A stretch of 64,000 nt of DNA. Origin: Bifidobacterium tibiigranuli (GTDB lineage: Bacteria; Actinomycetota; Actinomycetes; Actinomycetales; Bifidobacteriaceae). The position numbers and the translations under genes were made by a program. How positions within the stretch are numbered: the stretch's first letter is position 1; each line of letters begins with the position of its first letter. The notes beneath the pieces were generated by a model that was not told the origin of the DNA, did not search any database, and saw only the letters and a list, made by a program, of their open reading frames with translations. This document shows positions 17,112-26,613 of this stretch, in pieces. Location: assembly GCF_009371885.1 (NCBI RefSeq), contig NZ_QLZA01000004.1, positions 160,269-224,268 of the forward strand, given 5' to 3'.

Positions 17112-17666
17112 TCAGCGCCCAGTGATCTCCGAGCCGATGACCTTCTCGCTCAGGGCGTGGGGGCCGCGGGTCACTGCGACTGCGCCGGAGCGGACGAGTT
17201 CGATGACGCCGTACTGGCCCAGCAGCCCAAGCAGCGCGTCGATCTTGCCTTCGGTGCCGGTCGCCTCGATGGTGAGCGATTCGGTGTGCACATCGACCAC
17301 GCGCACGCGGAAGAGCCGCACGATCTCCAAAACGTCGGAGCGGCTCGATTCGTCGGCGGCGACCTTGATAAGCACGAGTTCGCGCTCGACGGTGGTATCC
17401 GAATCGAGATCAACGATTTTGAGCACGTGGAGCAGCTTGTTGAGCTGCTTGATGATCTGCTCAAGCGGCACATCCTCCACGTCGGCGGTGACCGTGACTC
17501 GGGAGATGTCCGGGCGCTCGGTAGGGGAGACCGACAGCGAGTTGATGTTGAACGCGCGGCGTGCGAACAGGCCGGCGATGCGGGCGAGCACGCCCGGGCG
17601 GTTCTCCACCAGCACCGAAAGGGTGTGGCGTTTGGAACCGGGCTGTGAAGCAGGATAATTGGCCAT
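17112..17666 (-). CDS. ilvN: Acetolactate synthase small (regulatory) subunit
   Basis: A 184-residue regulatory subunit of acetohydroxyacid synthase, which confers valine feedback control. The N-terminal ACT domain opens HTLSVLVENRPGVLARIAGLF and the second half (SRSDVLEIVRLFRVRVVDV) is the C-terminal domain. AAGGAG lies seven bases before ATG 17666. It follows ilvB with a 29-base gap and ends at a strong terminator. Confidence 0.96.
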   Translation of the reverse strand: MANYPASQPGSKRHTLSVLVENRPGVLARIAGLFARRAFNINSLSVSPTERPDISRVTVTADVEDVPLEQIIKQLNKLLHVLKIVDLDSDTTVERELVLIKVAADESSRSDVLEIVRLFRVRVVDVHTESLTIEATGTEGKIDALLGLLGQYGVIELVRSGAVAVTRGPHALSEKVIGSEITGR

Positions 17667-17695
17667 GATGAAGCTCCTTGTCTCCTTGACTAGCC

Positions 17696-19615
17696 CTAGT
17701 CGTTCGTACTCTGCTGCGCGGTGGAAGATGCTGTGGTGGAAGACACTGCGGTGGAAGGTGCTGCGCCACCAGCCTTCAGCGGCGTGACACCCGGCTTGTA
17801 GACCACCTCGTCATTTGAGGTGCCGGCGGCGATCATCGGCCAGACCATCGCATCCTTCCACACGCGGAAATCGATGAGCACCGGGCGGTCGTTGATGGCA
17901 TTGGCCTTCTCGATCGCGGCAATCGCCTCGTCCTTGGTGCGCACGCGCATCCCCACGCATCTGTAGGCATCGGCGAGCTTGACGAAGTCGGGGATGTCGC
18001 TCTCCTCGGGCACGTCATCGCCGTCGAAGAGATCGGTCTGCGAATAGTGCTGCTTGTAGAACAGCGTCTGCCACTGGCGCACCATGCCGAGCGTGGAATT
18101 GTTGAGTATCGCGACTTTTATCGGCATATGCTCTTGGAACGCGGTGGCCAGCTCCTGCGGATTCATCTGGAAGCTGCCGTCGCCGTCGATAAGCCAGACC
18201 GGCTTGGCACCCTTGAAATCGCGCTCCGAGCCGACGCATGCGCCGAGCGCCGCAGGCAGGCCGTAGCCCATCGTGCCCAGCCCGCCCGAGGAAATCCAAG
18301 AATGGGGGGTCTGGAAGTCGATGAACTGCGAGGCCCACATCTGGTGCTGGCCTACGCCCGAAACCCAGATTGTCAGCGGATTGGCCATATCCGAAAGCTG
18401 CTCGACAACCCACTGCGGGGCCAGCGAGCCGTCGTCGGACTCGGCGTAGGCGTTGGGATAGTCCTTGCGCCATGCATCGATCTGCTGCCACCAGGCCGCA
18501 TGCTCCGGCCTGCCCTGAATGGACTGCGTGCGCCTGATCTCCACGATCAGATCGTCGAGCACGGTGGCTACGTCGCCGACGATCGGCACGTCGGCCTGCC
18601 GGTTCTTGCCGATTTCCGCCGGGTCGATATCGATATGAATCACGCGTGCCGTCGGCGCGAAGGCGTTGAGGTCGCCGGTCACGCGGTCGTCGAAGCGCGC
18701 GCCGATGGCGACCAGCAGATCGGAGCGCTGAATGGCTCCGGTCGCGGCGATGGTGCCGTGCATGCCGGGCATGCCGAGCACCTTCGCATCGCGGTCGGAA
18801 ACGAGTCCGCGCGCGGGCAGCGTCGTGACGATAGGAGCATTGACCAGCTCGGCCAGCGTCTTGACCTGCGCTCCGGCGTCGGAGCGCACCGCGCCGCCGC
18901 CCACGTAGAGCACCGGCCGGTAGGACTGTTCGAAGAGCTTGGCGGCCTCGCTGAGCACATGGCCGTGGGCCTTGGTAACCGGATTATAGCCGGGCAGAAT
19001 CATGCGCTGTGGCCAGGAGTAGTACATCAGCTCCTTCTGCGCCGTTTTGGTCACGTCCACGACGACCGGCCCGGGCCTGCCTGAGTTGGCGATGTAATGC
19101 GCCTCGGTGAGGACGCGCGGAATGTCCTGCGCGCGGGTCACGAGGAAGGAGTGCTTGGCCACCGGGTAGGTGATGCCGACGATATCGGCCTCTTGGAAGG
19201 CGTCCGTGCCGATGGCGCTCACGCCGACCTGGCCGGTGATGACCAGCAGCGGCACCGAGTCCATATTCGCGTCGGCGATGGCCGTGACGACGTTGGTGGC
19301 GCCGGGGCCGGAGGTGACGATGCATACGCCGACCCGTCCGGTCGTGATGGCATAGCCTTCGGCGGCATGCCCGGCTGCCTGCTCATGGCGCGTCAGGACG
19401 AAACGGAATGAGGTATTGTCGTTGATTGCATCGTAGACCGGCAGAATAGCGCCGCCGGGAATGCCGAATACGTCTTTCACCCCCAGATCTTCCAGGGATC
19501 GAACCAGCGCCTGAGCGCCGGTCATCTTCTCGCCGTCGACTATCGCCTGCCGGTGTTCCGGCGCGGAAGGCCGGGGGACGCCGCTGAATGCCTGGAGAGG
19601 CGTTGGTGACACCAT
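17696..19615 (-). CDS. ilvB: Acetolactate synthase large (catalytic) subunit
   Basis: A ThDP/FAD enzyme of branched-chain amino acid synthesis, 639 residues. Key motifs: [32 protein letters not shown] (catalytic Glu), [33 protein letters not shown] and the ThDP motif [19 protein letters not shown] 19615 has AAGAGGAATT immediately upstream. The C-terminus carries a Ser/Thr/Ala tail ([19 protein letters not shown]) coded by a 15-base tandem repeat (three units near 17723-17767). It is co-transcribed with ilvN. I looked for a branched-chain leader peptide in 19616-19887 and found none that is convincing. Confidence 0.96.
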   Translation of the reverse strand: MVSPTPLQAFSGVPRPSAPEHRQAIVDGEKMTGAQALVRSLEDLGVKDVFGIPGGAILPVYDAINDNTSFRFVLTRHEQAAGHAAEGYAITTGRVGVCIVTSGPGATNVVTAIADANMDSVPLLVITGQVGVSAIGTDAFQEADIVGITYPVAKHSFLVTRAQDIPRVLTEAHYIANSGRPGPVVVDVTKTAQKELMYYSWPQRMILPGYNPVTKAHGHVLSEAAKLFEQSYRPVLYVGGGAVRSDAGAQVKTLAELVNAPIVTTLPARGLVSDRDAKVLGMPGMHGTIAATGAIQRSDLLVAIGARFDDRVTGDLNAFAPTARVIHIDIDPAEIGKNRQADVPIVGDVATVLDDLIVEIRRTQSIQGRPEHAAWWQQIDAWRKDYPNAYAESDDGSLAPQWVVEQLSDMANPLTIWVSGVGQHQMWASQFIDFQTPHSWISSGGLGTMGYGLPAALGACVGSERDFKGAKPVWLIDGDGSFQMNPQELATAFQEHMPIKVAILNNSTLGMVRQWQTLFYKQHYSQTDLFDGDDVPEESDIPDFVKLADAYRCVGMRVRTKDEAIAAIEKANAINDRPVLIDFRVWKDAMVWPMIAAGTSNDEVVYKPGVTPLKAGGAAPSTAVSSTTASSTAQQSTND

Positions 19616-19887
19616 AATTCCTCTTACTTGTTCTCGGTTTGCTGGAGGTCGCCAGCGTCAGACGCATTGCATGGTCGTGGCGTGGCGGATGAATGCGCGC
19701 GCCTGACGCGTGTCCGCTTGTGGCGGCGCGAACGACAGGGCACAGTTGCCATCATGGTAATAGCAAGCGACAGCAGAAACGCCCGAGCGCCCACATTGTG
19801 GCGGATTTGCACGGGTTGTGTCGGTTTCGCAGGGTTAGGCAGCGGGTTATCGCGAGGGTAGCGGGGGCTCTCACGAGGTGAGCCGGA

Positions 19888-20706
19888 TTAGTGCTTCGCG
19901 TGTCCGGAGCTTCTGGCGTCCAAAGCCTTCCAGGCTTCCTGCGCTGCCGCGAGCTGCGCCTTGCGCTTGCTGGTACCGGAGCCGGTGCCCAGCACTTCGT
20001 CATTATCGGGCAGCACGGCGCGGGCCGTGAAGGTCTGCGCGTATTCGGGGCCCGACACCGCCATGCGGTATTGCGGATCCTCAAGACCCAGCTGATGGGC
20101 TTTGACCGTCAGTGAAGTCTTCCAATCAAGGGCCGGCCCCTCGTGGGAGACCTCTTCGAGCGTGTCGTCAATCAGCCGGTGCACCACAGCGCGCGCCTCG
20201 TCGATGCCGTGCTGCACGAAGGTCGCGCCGATAAGCGATTCCACGATGTCGCACAGAATCGAGCTTTTATCCGCGCCGCCGCTTTCGGCCTCGCCGTTGC
20301 CCAGCAGAATATACGGCCCGACATGCATCTTCTCCCGTGCGATTTGGGAAAGCGCCTCCTCGGAGACCGCTTTCGCCCGCATTTTCGCCAGTTGGCCCTC
20401 GTTCATATCCGGGTGCAAGCGGTAGAGCGTTTCGGTCGAAACGAGTTCGAGCACCGCGTCGCCGAGGAACTCAAGGCGCTCATAGTTCGCGGCACCAGCG
20501 TGCTCATGCGAGAACGAGCGATGCGTAAGCGCCTGGACCAGCAGCTCCGGCTCGATGGTGGTGCCCAGCACGGCGAGCAGTTCGTCGGTCGGTGCGCTGC
20601 TGGATGAGCTGGCCGCCGGGGCGGTGCCCGCCGACGCCGGTGCGCTGCTGGGCGACGACGATTCAGCAGCTTGATGATTGTTCGCGGGTGTTGTCGCGGT
20701 ATGCAT
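19888..20706 (-). CDS. rnc: Ribonuclease III
   Basis: A double-strand-specific endoribonuclease that processes rRNA precursors, 272 residues. The RNase III signature ERLEFLGDAVLELVSTETLY is intact, with the second catalytic site in DKSSILCDIVESLIGATF, and a C-terminal dsRNA-binding domain (DWKTSLTVKAHQLGLE to KRKAQLAAAQEAWKAL). An Ala/Ser/Pro-rich N-terminal extension of about 40 residues precedes the core. I prefer ATG 20706 (GGAAG eight bases upstream); an in-frame GTG at 20724 with AGGAA is also possible. It lies downstream of rpmF, as in many Actinobacteria. Confidence 0.94.
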   Translation of the reverse strand: MHTATTPANNHQAAESSSPSSAPASAGTAPAASSSSSAPTDELLAVLGTTIEPELLVQALTHRSFSHEHAGAANYERLEFLGDAVLELVSTETLYRLHPDMNEGQLAKMRAKAVSEEALSQIAREKMHVGPYILLGNGEAESGGADKSSILCDIVESLIGATFVQHGIDEARAVVHRLIDDTLEEVSHEGPALDWKTSLTVKAHQLGLEDPQYRMAVSGPEYAQTFTARAVLPDNDEVLGTGSGTSKRKAQLAAAQEAWKALDARSSGHAKH

Positions 20707-20744
20707 CGTGGATTCTTCCTTCACGGATGTTCCTCACAGTACGC

Positions 20745-20776
20745 AAAAACCCCGCCACCCGTCGATGGCAGGGTTT
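20745..20776 (-). terminator. Hairpin terminator between rpmF and rnc
   Basis: On the minus strand, AAACCCTGCCA pairs with TGGCGGGGTTT (one mismatch), followed by TTTTT. It would reduce read-through from rpmF into rnc. Confidence 0.75.
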
Positions 20777-20819
20777 CATAGCTTTCATAGCCGGACGTAT
20801 CGCCCGGATGTGACTACGC

Positions 20820-21014
20820 TCACTTGGTGTGGCCGGACTGGATGGCCTCGCGGTAGACACGGCCGCGGAACGAGCCACAGCTCGGGCAGGCCATGTGTGA
20901 CAGCGACGGAGCGCCGCAGTTCGGGCAGGTGATGGTCGGCGCAGCAGACGCCTTCCAGTTGGCGCGACGCGAATGCGTGTTGGCGCGCGAAGTCTTGTAC
21001 TTAGGCAATGCCAT
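20820..21014 (-). CDS. rpmF: 50S ribosomal protein L32
   Basis: A 64-residue L32. The N-terminus [20 protein letters not shown] and the zinc ribbon (CPNCGAP and [10 protein letters not shown]) are diagnostic, so this is the C+ zinc-binding paralogue. AGAGGAA precedes ATG 21014. An in-frame upstream ATG adds nine non-conserved residues and is rejected. Confidence 0.97.
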   Translation of the reverse strand: MALPKYKTSRANTHSRRANWKASAAPTITCPNCGAPSLSHMACPSCGSFRGRVYREAIQSGHTK

Positions 21015-21142
21015 GGTAATTCCTCTGTTTCGTTCGAACAATTGAGCTTAAGCGTCCAATATCGTAACGCGACCGCCGTACATTGTCTATTGCGGCAGTC
21101 GTACCAGCCTCGATGAGCCAATCGTGCGTTGCTTTGGAAGCA

Positions 21143-21598
21143 TCACACCTCAGCCGTGTGCTGCTCGTGCGCGCGAGAATTACCAACGAATTGCCTGTAT
21201 GCTTTGCCGATTGTGTATCCGATAAAAGCCGCGACCGCATAAATCGGAAGCACTACGAGATACAACTGCCAATTAGGCGGCCAGTGCATTTCCATCCCGA
21301 GCCATGTGCCGGTGTCGACCATCGTGATAACGACTGCCGCAAGCACGATGTTGAACACAGGGAAACGCCATGTCGTATTGCTGCCAGCCGTTGCGACAGC
21401 GCTCAGGATGAGCAGCAGTATGGGCCATGCAACATACAGGTAAGCGATGATTTCGAGAGCCGGTGCAACGGCAAACCCGCGCGCCATCAAGATAATGTAG
21501 CTGGCGATCATAATGCCTTGGCATATCAGGCCAGTCGCATGCTCTTTGACCCATGAACTCCGTGCCGGCGTCCAAGGCCCTTGTGTCGCGTTGTTCAT
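21143..21598 (-). CDS. Four-helix membrane protein of unknown function
   Basis: A 151-residue protein with four predicted hydrophobic segments (GLICQGIMIASYIILMARG, IIAYLYVAWPILLLILSAVA, PVFNIVLAAVVITMVDTG and LYLVVLPIYAVAAFIGYTIG) and short polar ends. No family is recognised. It lies 9 bases after yceD and between yceD and rpmF, a pair that is normally adjacent, so it appears to be an insertion into that block. Confidence 0.75.
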   Translation of the reverse strand: MNNATQGPWTPARSSWVKEHATGLICQGIMIASYIILMARGFAVAPALEIIAYLYVAWPILLLILSAVATAGSNTTWRFPVFNIVLAAVVITMVDTGTWLGMEMHWPPNWQLYLVVLPIYAVAAFIGYTIGKAYRQFVGNSRAHEQHTAEV

Positions 21599-21607
21599 TG
21601 CTGCCTC

Positions 21608-22231
21608 CTACTGCTGCTCCTGCTCCAGCTGGGCCTTGAGACCGGCCAAGGAGGCGAAGCGTATATCGGTGACGTCGTGGCGGTGATCGGGGTGCTCGTT
21701 GAGATTGATACCGCATTGCGGGCATAGACCGCGGCAGTTCGGCTTGCACAGCAATTGCAGGGGCAGATTCTCGACCAGCGTGTCGCGCAGCAGCGCTTCG
21801 ATATCGGCGTATGCGCCATCGGCGCTCAGCGGGTAGGTGTCCTCGGACTCGTCCTCGCCGGCGATGATCTCCACCTCGCTATTGGCCCTGTCTTCGGCAG
21901 CGCGCGCATTGTGGTGCATGGCACCCGTAGGCTGCGGCGCATAAGGGAAGAAGACGGTCGTGTCCAGCCCCCAATCGCGATTGATGGGCGTGAGGCAGCG
22001 CGTGCACTCCGCATGCAGCGGGGCGACGACATGTGCCTGAAGCACGAGTCCGTCCACAATCGAATCGAAGGCGCCATCCACGCGAATGTCGCTGCCCTCT
22101 TGCACGCCCACGATCTGGTCGCCGATGCCATCGGGGGCCGGGTACGCGGCGTCGACTTCCTGGCGCTGCCCCGGGCGCGAGGAAACCTGGGCCACGGGTA
22201 TGGCCCATGCGGAATCTTCAGGACGTATCAT
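21608..22231 (-). CDS. yceD: YceD / DUF177 family protein
   Basis: A 207-residue DUF177 protein, the conserved neighbour of rpmF thought to take part in 23S rRNA or large-subunit maturation. Cysteine motifs AECTRCLTPI and CKPNCRGLCPQCGINLNEH are the expected metal-binding sites. The start is uncertain: ATG 22231, or TTG 22240 just after the stop of the preceding gene, which is better placed for the GGAAGG upstream. Confidence 0.9.
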   Translation of the reverse strand: MIRPEDSAWAIPVAQVSSRPGQRQEVDAAYPAPDGIGDQIVGVQEGSDIRVDGAFDSIVDGLVLQAHVVAPLHAECTRCLTPINRDWGLDTTVFFPYAPQPTGAMHHNARAAEDRANSEVEIIAGEDESEDTYPLSADGAYADIEALLRDTLVENLPLQLLCKPNCRGLCPQCGINLNEHPDHRHDVTDIRFASLAGLKAQLEQEQQ

Positions 22232-22240
22232 GTGTTGCAA

Positions 22241-23035
22241 TCAGCCTTCCGGATAGTCGTTGCGATCGAGATGCGGCAGCTGCTCGGCGGCGGCCTGCTG
22301 GCGCTCGTTCAGCACGTCGAGGCCGGCCTGCACATCGTGGCCGAGCTTGCCCAGCTGCTCCTGCAAGCCGCTCATCACCGTGGCGCAGTACTGGTTCGCG
22401 CCCTGCGTGAGCTGTTCGGCCTTGGCTTGCGCCTGATCGAGGATAGCACGCGCCTTCTGGCGGGCAAGCTCGGTGACGTTCTCCTGCCCTGCGAGGAACT
22501 GCGCCTGATCCTGCGCCTCCTGCACCATCTGCGCGGCCCGGCTCTGCGCCGAGGCGATGATCGCGTTCGACTGGCTCTGTGCATTCTCCAAGCGCCGCTC
22601 CGATTCGCGCATCAGGGAGGACGCGCGCTCGAGCTGCACGGGGAGCTTGTCCTTCAGCTCGTCGATGCGCTCTTCGAATTCGATGCGATCGACTTTCACC
22701 GTGCCGGGCGAGAAGAGGCTGCCCTTGGCTTCGTGCAGCGTCTCCTCAAGATGGTCGAGGATGTCGTAGACCGTGGTGAATTCGGCCCGACTTCGGCTCT
22801 GAGCCGAATCTGGTGCGTCTGCGCCAGAGTCCTCGCGCAGATCGGGCAGCGATGACATGGGGAAAAGGTTGCGGACCTGACCCTGATTGGGCGAATCCGA
22901 ATCCGCAGCGCCGCCTGCATTCGGCGATTCGCTGCGAATGGGCTGGTTGCCCAGATTGGAGCGCATCGAATCCGCAGTGTCGTCGGCCGGTTCGCCCGGG
23001 TAATCACCGTCGTTCATGGCATTCGTACCGGCCAT
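22241..23035 (-). CDS. SepIVA-like coiled-coil cell-division protein
   Basis: A 264-residue, largely helical protein. After a disordered acidic N-terminus (1-80) come a DivIVA-like patch (FTTVYDILDHLEETLHEAK) and a long Gln/Ala-rich coiled coil (about 130-240). Position and architecture match mycobacterial SepIVA, which lies beside the rnc and DUF177 genes and organises septal and polar wall synthesis. Its ATG overlaps the coaD stop by one base (TAATG), and yceD follows directly. GGGAG lies about eight bases upstream. Confidence 0.75.
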   Translation of the reverse strand: MAGTNAMNDGDYPGEPADDTADSMRSNLGNQPIRSESPNAGGAADSDSPNQGQVRNLFPMSSLPDLREDSGADAPDSAQSRSRAEFTTVYDILDHLEETLHEAKGSLFSPGTVKVDRIEFEERIDELKDKLPVQLERASSLMRESERRLENAQSQSNAIIASAQSRAAQMVQEAQDQAQFLAGQENVTELARQKARAILDQAQAKAEQLTQGANQYCATVMSGLQEQLGKLGHDVQAGLDVLNERQQAAAEQLPHLDRNDYPEG

Positions 23036-23529
23036 TATCGGCTCCCTTCTTCTTTGAGCGCGTCAGCAAGCAGCGGCACGACGCAATCGGGCACCATGCC
23101 GGTCACATCCCCACCGTGGCGCGCCACATCTTTGACGATCGAACTGGAAATGTGCTCAAGCACCGGGTCGGCCGGCAGGAACAGCGTCTCGATATGCGCG
23201 AGCTTGCGGTTCACCAGCGCCATGCCCAGTTCGGCCTCGTAGTCGCCGTTCTGCCGCAGCCCCTTGACGATCACGCTTGCGCCGACCTGCTGGCAGTAAT
23301 CGGTGATCAGCCCTGAGGTGGAGGCCACCTTGACCTGTGAGTAGCCGTCCTCGTCCAAGGCGCGGCGGATGGAATCGACCCTCGTGGCGTCCGTAAACAT
23401 CGGCGTTTTCGCGGCGTTGACGGCTACCACGACATGCACTTCGTCGAAGAAGCGCGCGCTGCGCTCGATCACGTCGAGATGTCCGGCGGTCACGGGGTCA
23501 TATGAGCCGGGGCACACTGCGATAGTCAT
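23035..23529 (-). CDS. coaD: Phosphopantetheine adenylyltransferase
   Basis: The penultimate enzyme of coenzyme A synthesis, transferring AMP from ATP to 4'-phosphopantetheine; 164 residues as expected. The nucleotidyltransferase motif is [18 protein letters not shown] (T/HxGH), with [22 protein letters not shown] and the C-terminal [19 protein letters not shown] 23529 is chosen from conservation ([12 protein letters not shown]). No Shine-Dalgarno is visible. The longer reading adds 39 basic, non-conserved residues. Confidence 0.95.
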   Translation of the reverse strand: MTIAVCPGSYDPVTAGHLDVIERSARFFDEVHVVVAVNAAKTPMFTDATRVDSIRRALDEDGYSQVKVASTSGLITDYCQQVGASVIVKGLRQNGDYEAELGMALVNRKLAHIETLFLPADPVLEHISSSIVKDVARHGGDVTGMVPDCVVPLLADALKEEGSR

Positions 23530-23905
23530 GGTTCTAGGGTAACGCTGCGAGCCGCCAAGTGGGCGTGTCCGGCGCTGTGTCCGGCGCTGTACTGCATTCG
23601 GCAGGGCGTTTTCCATAAGCGCCATGATGGCATGCGGGTGTTTCATGGAAGTGAGTTGTGCATGAAGCTGTGTATGAACACAGTGCTCTTACTCAATACA
23701 GTGTTTATTAACTATAGTGTTTATTAACAAGAGGGTGTTGTGATGAACACCGTGTCTTCTATGATGGAAGGCAAACAGAATCACGGCATCGCAGGGCGCG
23801 GTGGTGGCGCGAAACCCAAGGACTTGCGCCATAACGGTGCACAGGCCAGAGCAATGACCGACACACGACGATGGCTAATGAATGGCTAAGGAAAGGCACG
23901 GATAT
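23530..23905. other. Intergenic region with AACACAGT-type repeats
   Basis: About 375 bases without a supported gene. At 23674-23750 there are repeated, partly inverted variants of ACACAGTG and AGTGTTTATTAAC (two close copies of TAGTGTTTATTAAC-like sequence at 23701-23733). Related AATAAACACAGT units occur upstream of cydA at 31017-31050. The coaD and DUF3039 promoters must lie here, but no consensus pair stands out. Confidence 0.5.
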
Positions 23906-24250
23906 ATGGCTGAGATAATGAATGACGAGCCTGACGCCAGCGCGGCCGTGGGCGTGCGCGCGTTCGATGACGCCGATCCGGTCTCGCCGCTTTCGAACCC
24001 CGATTCCGGCACTGGCACTGCGGTGCTGGAACGCCCGCAGACCGAGGAGCAGACGAGCAGGTCGGACGACGGCGACGCCGACCGCTTCGCCCATTACGTC
24101 TCCAAGGACCGCATCATGCAGTCGCGCATCACCGGCCGCCCTGTGGTGGCGCTGTGCGGCAAGATCTGGGTGCCGAAGCACGACCCGTCCCAGTACCCGG
24201 TATGCCCCGACTGCAAGCGTATCTACGAGGAGATGACCGGCGGCAAGTGA
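23906..24250 (+). CDS. DUF3039 domain protein
   Basis: About 114 residues. The C-terminal 60 residues match actinobacterial DUF3039: RFAHYVSKDRIMQSRITGRP, then VALCGKIWVPKHDP and YPVCPDCKRIYEEM, with three cysteines (one, then CPDC) that could bind zinc. The N-terminal half is acidic and disordered. No biochemical role is known for the family. Start chosen at ATG 23906, with AAGGAAAGG about nine bases upstream; ATG 23882 is also in frame. Confidence 0.8.
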   Translation: MAEIMNDEPDASAAVGVRAFDDADPVSPLSNPDSGTGTAVLERPQTEEQTSRSDDGDADRFAHYVSKDRIMQSRITGRPVVALCGKIWVPKHDPSQYPVCPDCKRIYEEMTGGK

Positions 24251-24262
24251 GACGTGGGCCAT

Positions 24263-24307
24263 ATTGGAAAACGTACGCTGAGTGCCTGTCAGTGTACGTT
24301 TTCCAAT
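24263..24307. repeat. Palindrome, GTACGTTTTC family, copy 2
   Basis: 19-base arms (24263-24281, 24289-24307) with one mismatch, based on ATTGGAAAACGTACGCTGA. Same family as the inner module of 10926-11044 and likewise in a convergent gap. Confidence 0.75.
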
Positions 24308-24328
24308 ACGAGGCTGCGAAACGCTGCG

Positions 24329-24375
24329 GTTTATAGGTTTATAGGTTTATAGGTTTACAGGGTTACGGGTTTACA
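24329..24375. repeat. 8-base tandem repeat GGTTTATA
   Basis: Three perfect GGTTTATA units, then GGTTTACA and decayed copies, running into the end of pncB. Confidence 0.8.
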
Positions 24376-25768
24376 GCACCGTCACCTCGGTTGGGATTGC
24401 CGGGTCTCCCTTCATCAGAGACTGCGCGGTGATTGGCAGTTCGGCTAGGGCCTGCGCCCGGTATGCCTGCGCGGTCATGATCGCGTCATGGCCTTGGTAC
24501 TGGGCGTCGATGCTGCCGTGGTCGACGTAGTCCACCAGCAAGTCCTTCCAGTCGCTCGGCACCTGATAATCGGCGAGGCTGGCCTCCGAACCGGAGATGA
24601 CATGCTCGCAGTCGGCGAGGCTGTATTCGTACGAGCGATAGGCCAGCTTGCGGCCGGGCACGCTCGCCTTGTCCTTGGATTTCTTGGCCACCGGCTGCAT
24701 CACGCCCGCGCTGTTCTCGCGCTCTGCCAGCTTGTAGACCATCGCGCAGGTCGGCGCGCCGGAGCCGGTGACGAGCATCGTGCCCACGCCGTAGGAGTCC
24801 ACGGGGGCGGACTGCAGCGAGGCCAGCGCGTATTCGTCCAGATCGTTGGTCACGGTGATCTTCGTGTTCTTCGCGCCGAGGGCATCGAGCTGGTTGCGCA
24901 CGCGCTGCGCGAGCGATGCCAAATCGCCCGAGTCGATGCGCACGCCGCCCAGCTCAGGCCCAGCTACCTCGACGGCGGTTTTCACGGCTTCCTCGATATT
25001 GTAGGTGTCGACGAGCAGCGTGGTGTTCTTGCCCAGCGCGTCGATTTGCGCCTGGAAAGCGTCGCGCTCGGAGTCGTGCACGAGCGTGAAGCAATGCGCG
25101 GCGGTGCCGATCGCCTTGAGACCGTAGCGTTGCGCGGCCAGCAGATTCGCGGTGCCCTGGAACCCGCCGATCACGGCAGCACGCGAGGCGGCGACTGCGG
25201 CCGATTCGTTGGCGCGGCGGCCGCCCATGTCCATGCACGGGCGGTTTTTGGCCGAGGTCACCATGCGCGAGGCTGCCGAAGCGACGGCCGAATCATAGTT
25301 GAGAATCGACAGAACCAGCGTCTCCAGCAGCGTGCATTCGCCGAAGGTCCCCTCCACCTGCAGAATCGGGGAATTGGGGAAGAACATCTCGCCTTCGCGG
25401 TAGCCGGTAATCGACCCGGAGAACTGGAAATGCTCAAGCCAATCGATGGTTTTGCGGCCCACAATGCCACGGTCGGCAAGGAATCGGAGCTCTTCTTCGC
25501 CCAAGTGGAAGCGCTCAAGCGCGTCCAGAATGCGCCCGGTGCCGGCCACGGCCCCGTAACGACGGCCTTCGGGCAAATGCCTGGTGAACACCTCGAACAC
25601 GCACTTGCGCCGTGCCGTGCCGTCGCGAAGCGCCGCGTCCAGCATGGTGTATTCGTACATATCCGTCATCAGTGCTGTTGAACCCAGTGCCGTTGAATTG
25701 AGTGCGGTTGAATCCTGTGCAGCTGAACCGAGTGCCGCCGAATTCAGTGCCGTTGAGCAGTCAGCCAT
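24371..25768 (-). CDS. pncB: Nicotinate phosphoribosyltransferase
   Basis: The first enzyme of the Preiss-Handler NAD salvage route, 465 residues. Core motifs: LMTDMYEYTMLDAALRDG, RKCVFEVFTRHLPEGRRYGV-like text, FRGTANLLAA-like FQGTANLLAAQRYG and VRIDSGDLASLAQRVRNQLD. The N-terminus is unusual: six five-residue units (STALN, SAALG, SAAQD, STALN, STALG, STALM) copy the sequence just before the conserved core, from a 15-base tandem repeat at about 25669-25758. Translation of the repeat is supported by AAAGGG well spaced ahead of ATG 25768. Confidence 0.95.
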   Translation of the reverse strand: MADCSTALNSAALGSAAQDSTALNSTALGSTALMTDMYEYTMLDAALRDGTARRKCVFEVFTRHLPEGRRYGAVAGTGRILDALERFHLGEEELRFLADRGIVGRKTIDWLEHFQFSGSITGYREGEMFFPNSPILQVEGTFGECTLLETLVLSILNYDSAVASAASRMVTSAKNRPCMDMGGRRANESAAVAASRAAVIGGFQGTANLLAAQRYGLKAIGTAAHCFTLVHDSERDAFQAQIDALGKNTTLLVDTYNIEEAVKTAVEVAGPELGGVRIDSGDLASLAQRVRNQLDALGAKNTKITVTNDLDEYALASLQSAPVDSYGVGTMLVTGSGAPTCAMVYKLAERENSAGVMQPVAKKSKDKASVPGRKLAYRSYEYSLADCEHVISGSEASLADYQVPSDWKDLLVDYVDHGSIDAQYQGHDAIMTAQAYRAQALAELPITAQSLMKGDPAIPTEVTVL

Positions 25769-25873
25769 CGTCGCCCTTTCGTTGTGCCGTTGACACGCAT
25801 TGCCGCCGGAAAGCGGGCCTTTGCCGATTCATCCTAGTCGCCCAGTCAGATTCTGGCGATAGGGTGGTTCACT

Positions 25874-26518
25874 ATGAAATCGAGAAGCACGATGAGATTC
25901 GTTGCAGGGCTCTGGCGCTTGGCGTGCGCGTTCCTGTGCTTTGCGGCCACGAGCGTGGCCTGGCACACACCAAATTACTGGGTCTACTTCACCTATCAGA
26001 CCGGCTTCGTGCTCGGCATCGTTATGCTGTGGGCGGGTGCCGCAAGCCTGATCGACGGCAAGCAGCCGCCCGCTTGGCTCAAAGGCTGCCTGACCTTCTA
26101 TATCGCCGTCACTGGCATCGTGGCGGCGACGCTGCTGCCACCGCCTGACCCGGCGACATCGAAATACGTCTTCGGCATCCTGACCAACACGATTCTGCAT
26201 CAGGCGGTGCCGATCATCGCGGCCATCGATTTTCTGCTGTTCGACGAGCACCGGCGTTTCGCCTGGCATTATCCGCTGACCTGGCTCATCTACTTCCCCT
26301 TCTACCTCACCTTCGTGCTCGTGCGCGCCCAGCTCTGGCCCCACTCCGGCCCTCAGCCCGACGGCAGCGCGTACCCGTACGGTTTCATCGATCTCGCGCA
26401 GCTGGGATGGGCGCAGATGGGCAAGAACATCGGCTTCATACTCATCGGTTTCATGCTGCTGGGGCTGCTGCTGTTTCTTATCGACCGCATCCTGCCGAAG
26501 AAGCCGCTGCTGGGCTGA
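25874..26518 (+). CDS. Pr6Pr family integral membrane protein
   Basis: A 214-residue protein with six predicted helices, matching the Pr6Pr (FAR-17a/AIG1-like) family: WHTPNYWVYFTYQTGFVLG, TILHQAVPIIAAIDFLLF and HYPLTWLIYFPFYLTFVLVR are typical. Eukaryotic relatives hydrolyse fatty acid esters of hydroxy fatty acids using a Thr/His pair; the bacterial role is not established. The text NTILHQ contains the candidate His. Start ATG 25874 with AGGGTGG upstream. Confidence 0.8.
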   Translation: MKSRSTMRFVAGLWRLACAFLCFAATSVAWHTPNYWVYFTYQTGFVLGIVMLWAGAASLIDGKQPPAWLKGCLTFYIAVTGIVAATLLPPPDPATSKYVFGILTNTILHQAVPIIAAIDFLLFDEHRRFAWHYPLTWLIYFPFYLTFVLVRAQLWPHSGPQPDGSAYPYGFIDLAQLGWAQMGKNIGFILIGFMLLGLLLFLIDRILPKKPLLG

Positions 26519-26613
26519 GCGGGGTGAACAGGCCGGGCAGACCGGGCCGATTGCGCCGGTTGGCAGCTTGCGCGATACGGTGCCCGCGCCATGCGTGGTG
26601 ATAGGTTGAAAGC

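Noticed and set aside
19616..19887. Possible branched-chain leader peptide for ilvBN attenuation
   Set aside because: A minus-strand frame includes scattered Leu, Ile and Val, but there is no run of them, no ribosome site and no alternative terminator hairpins.
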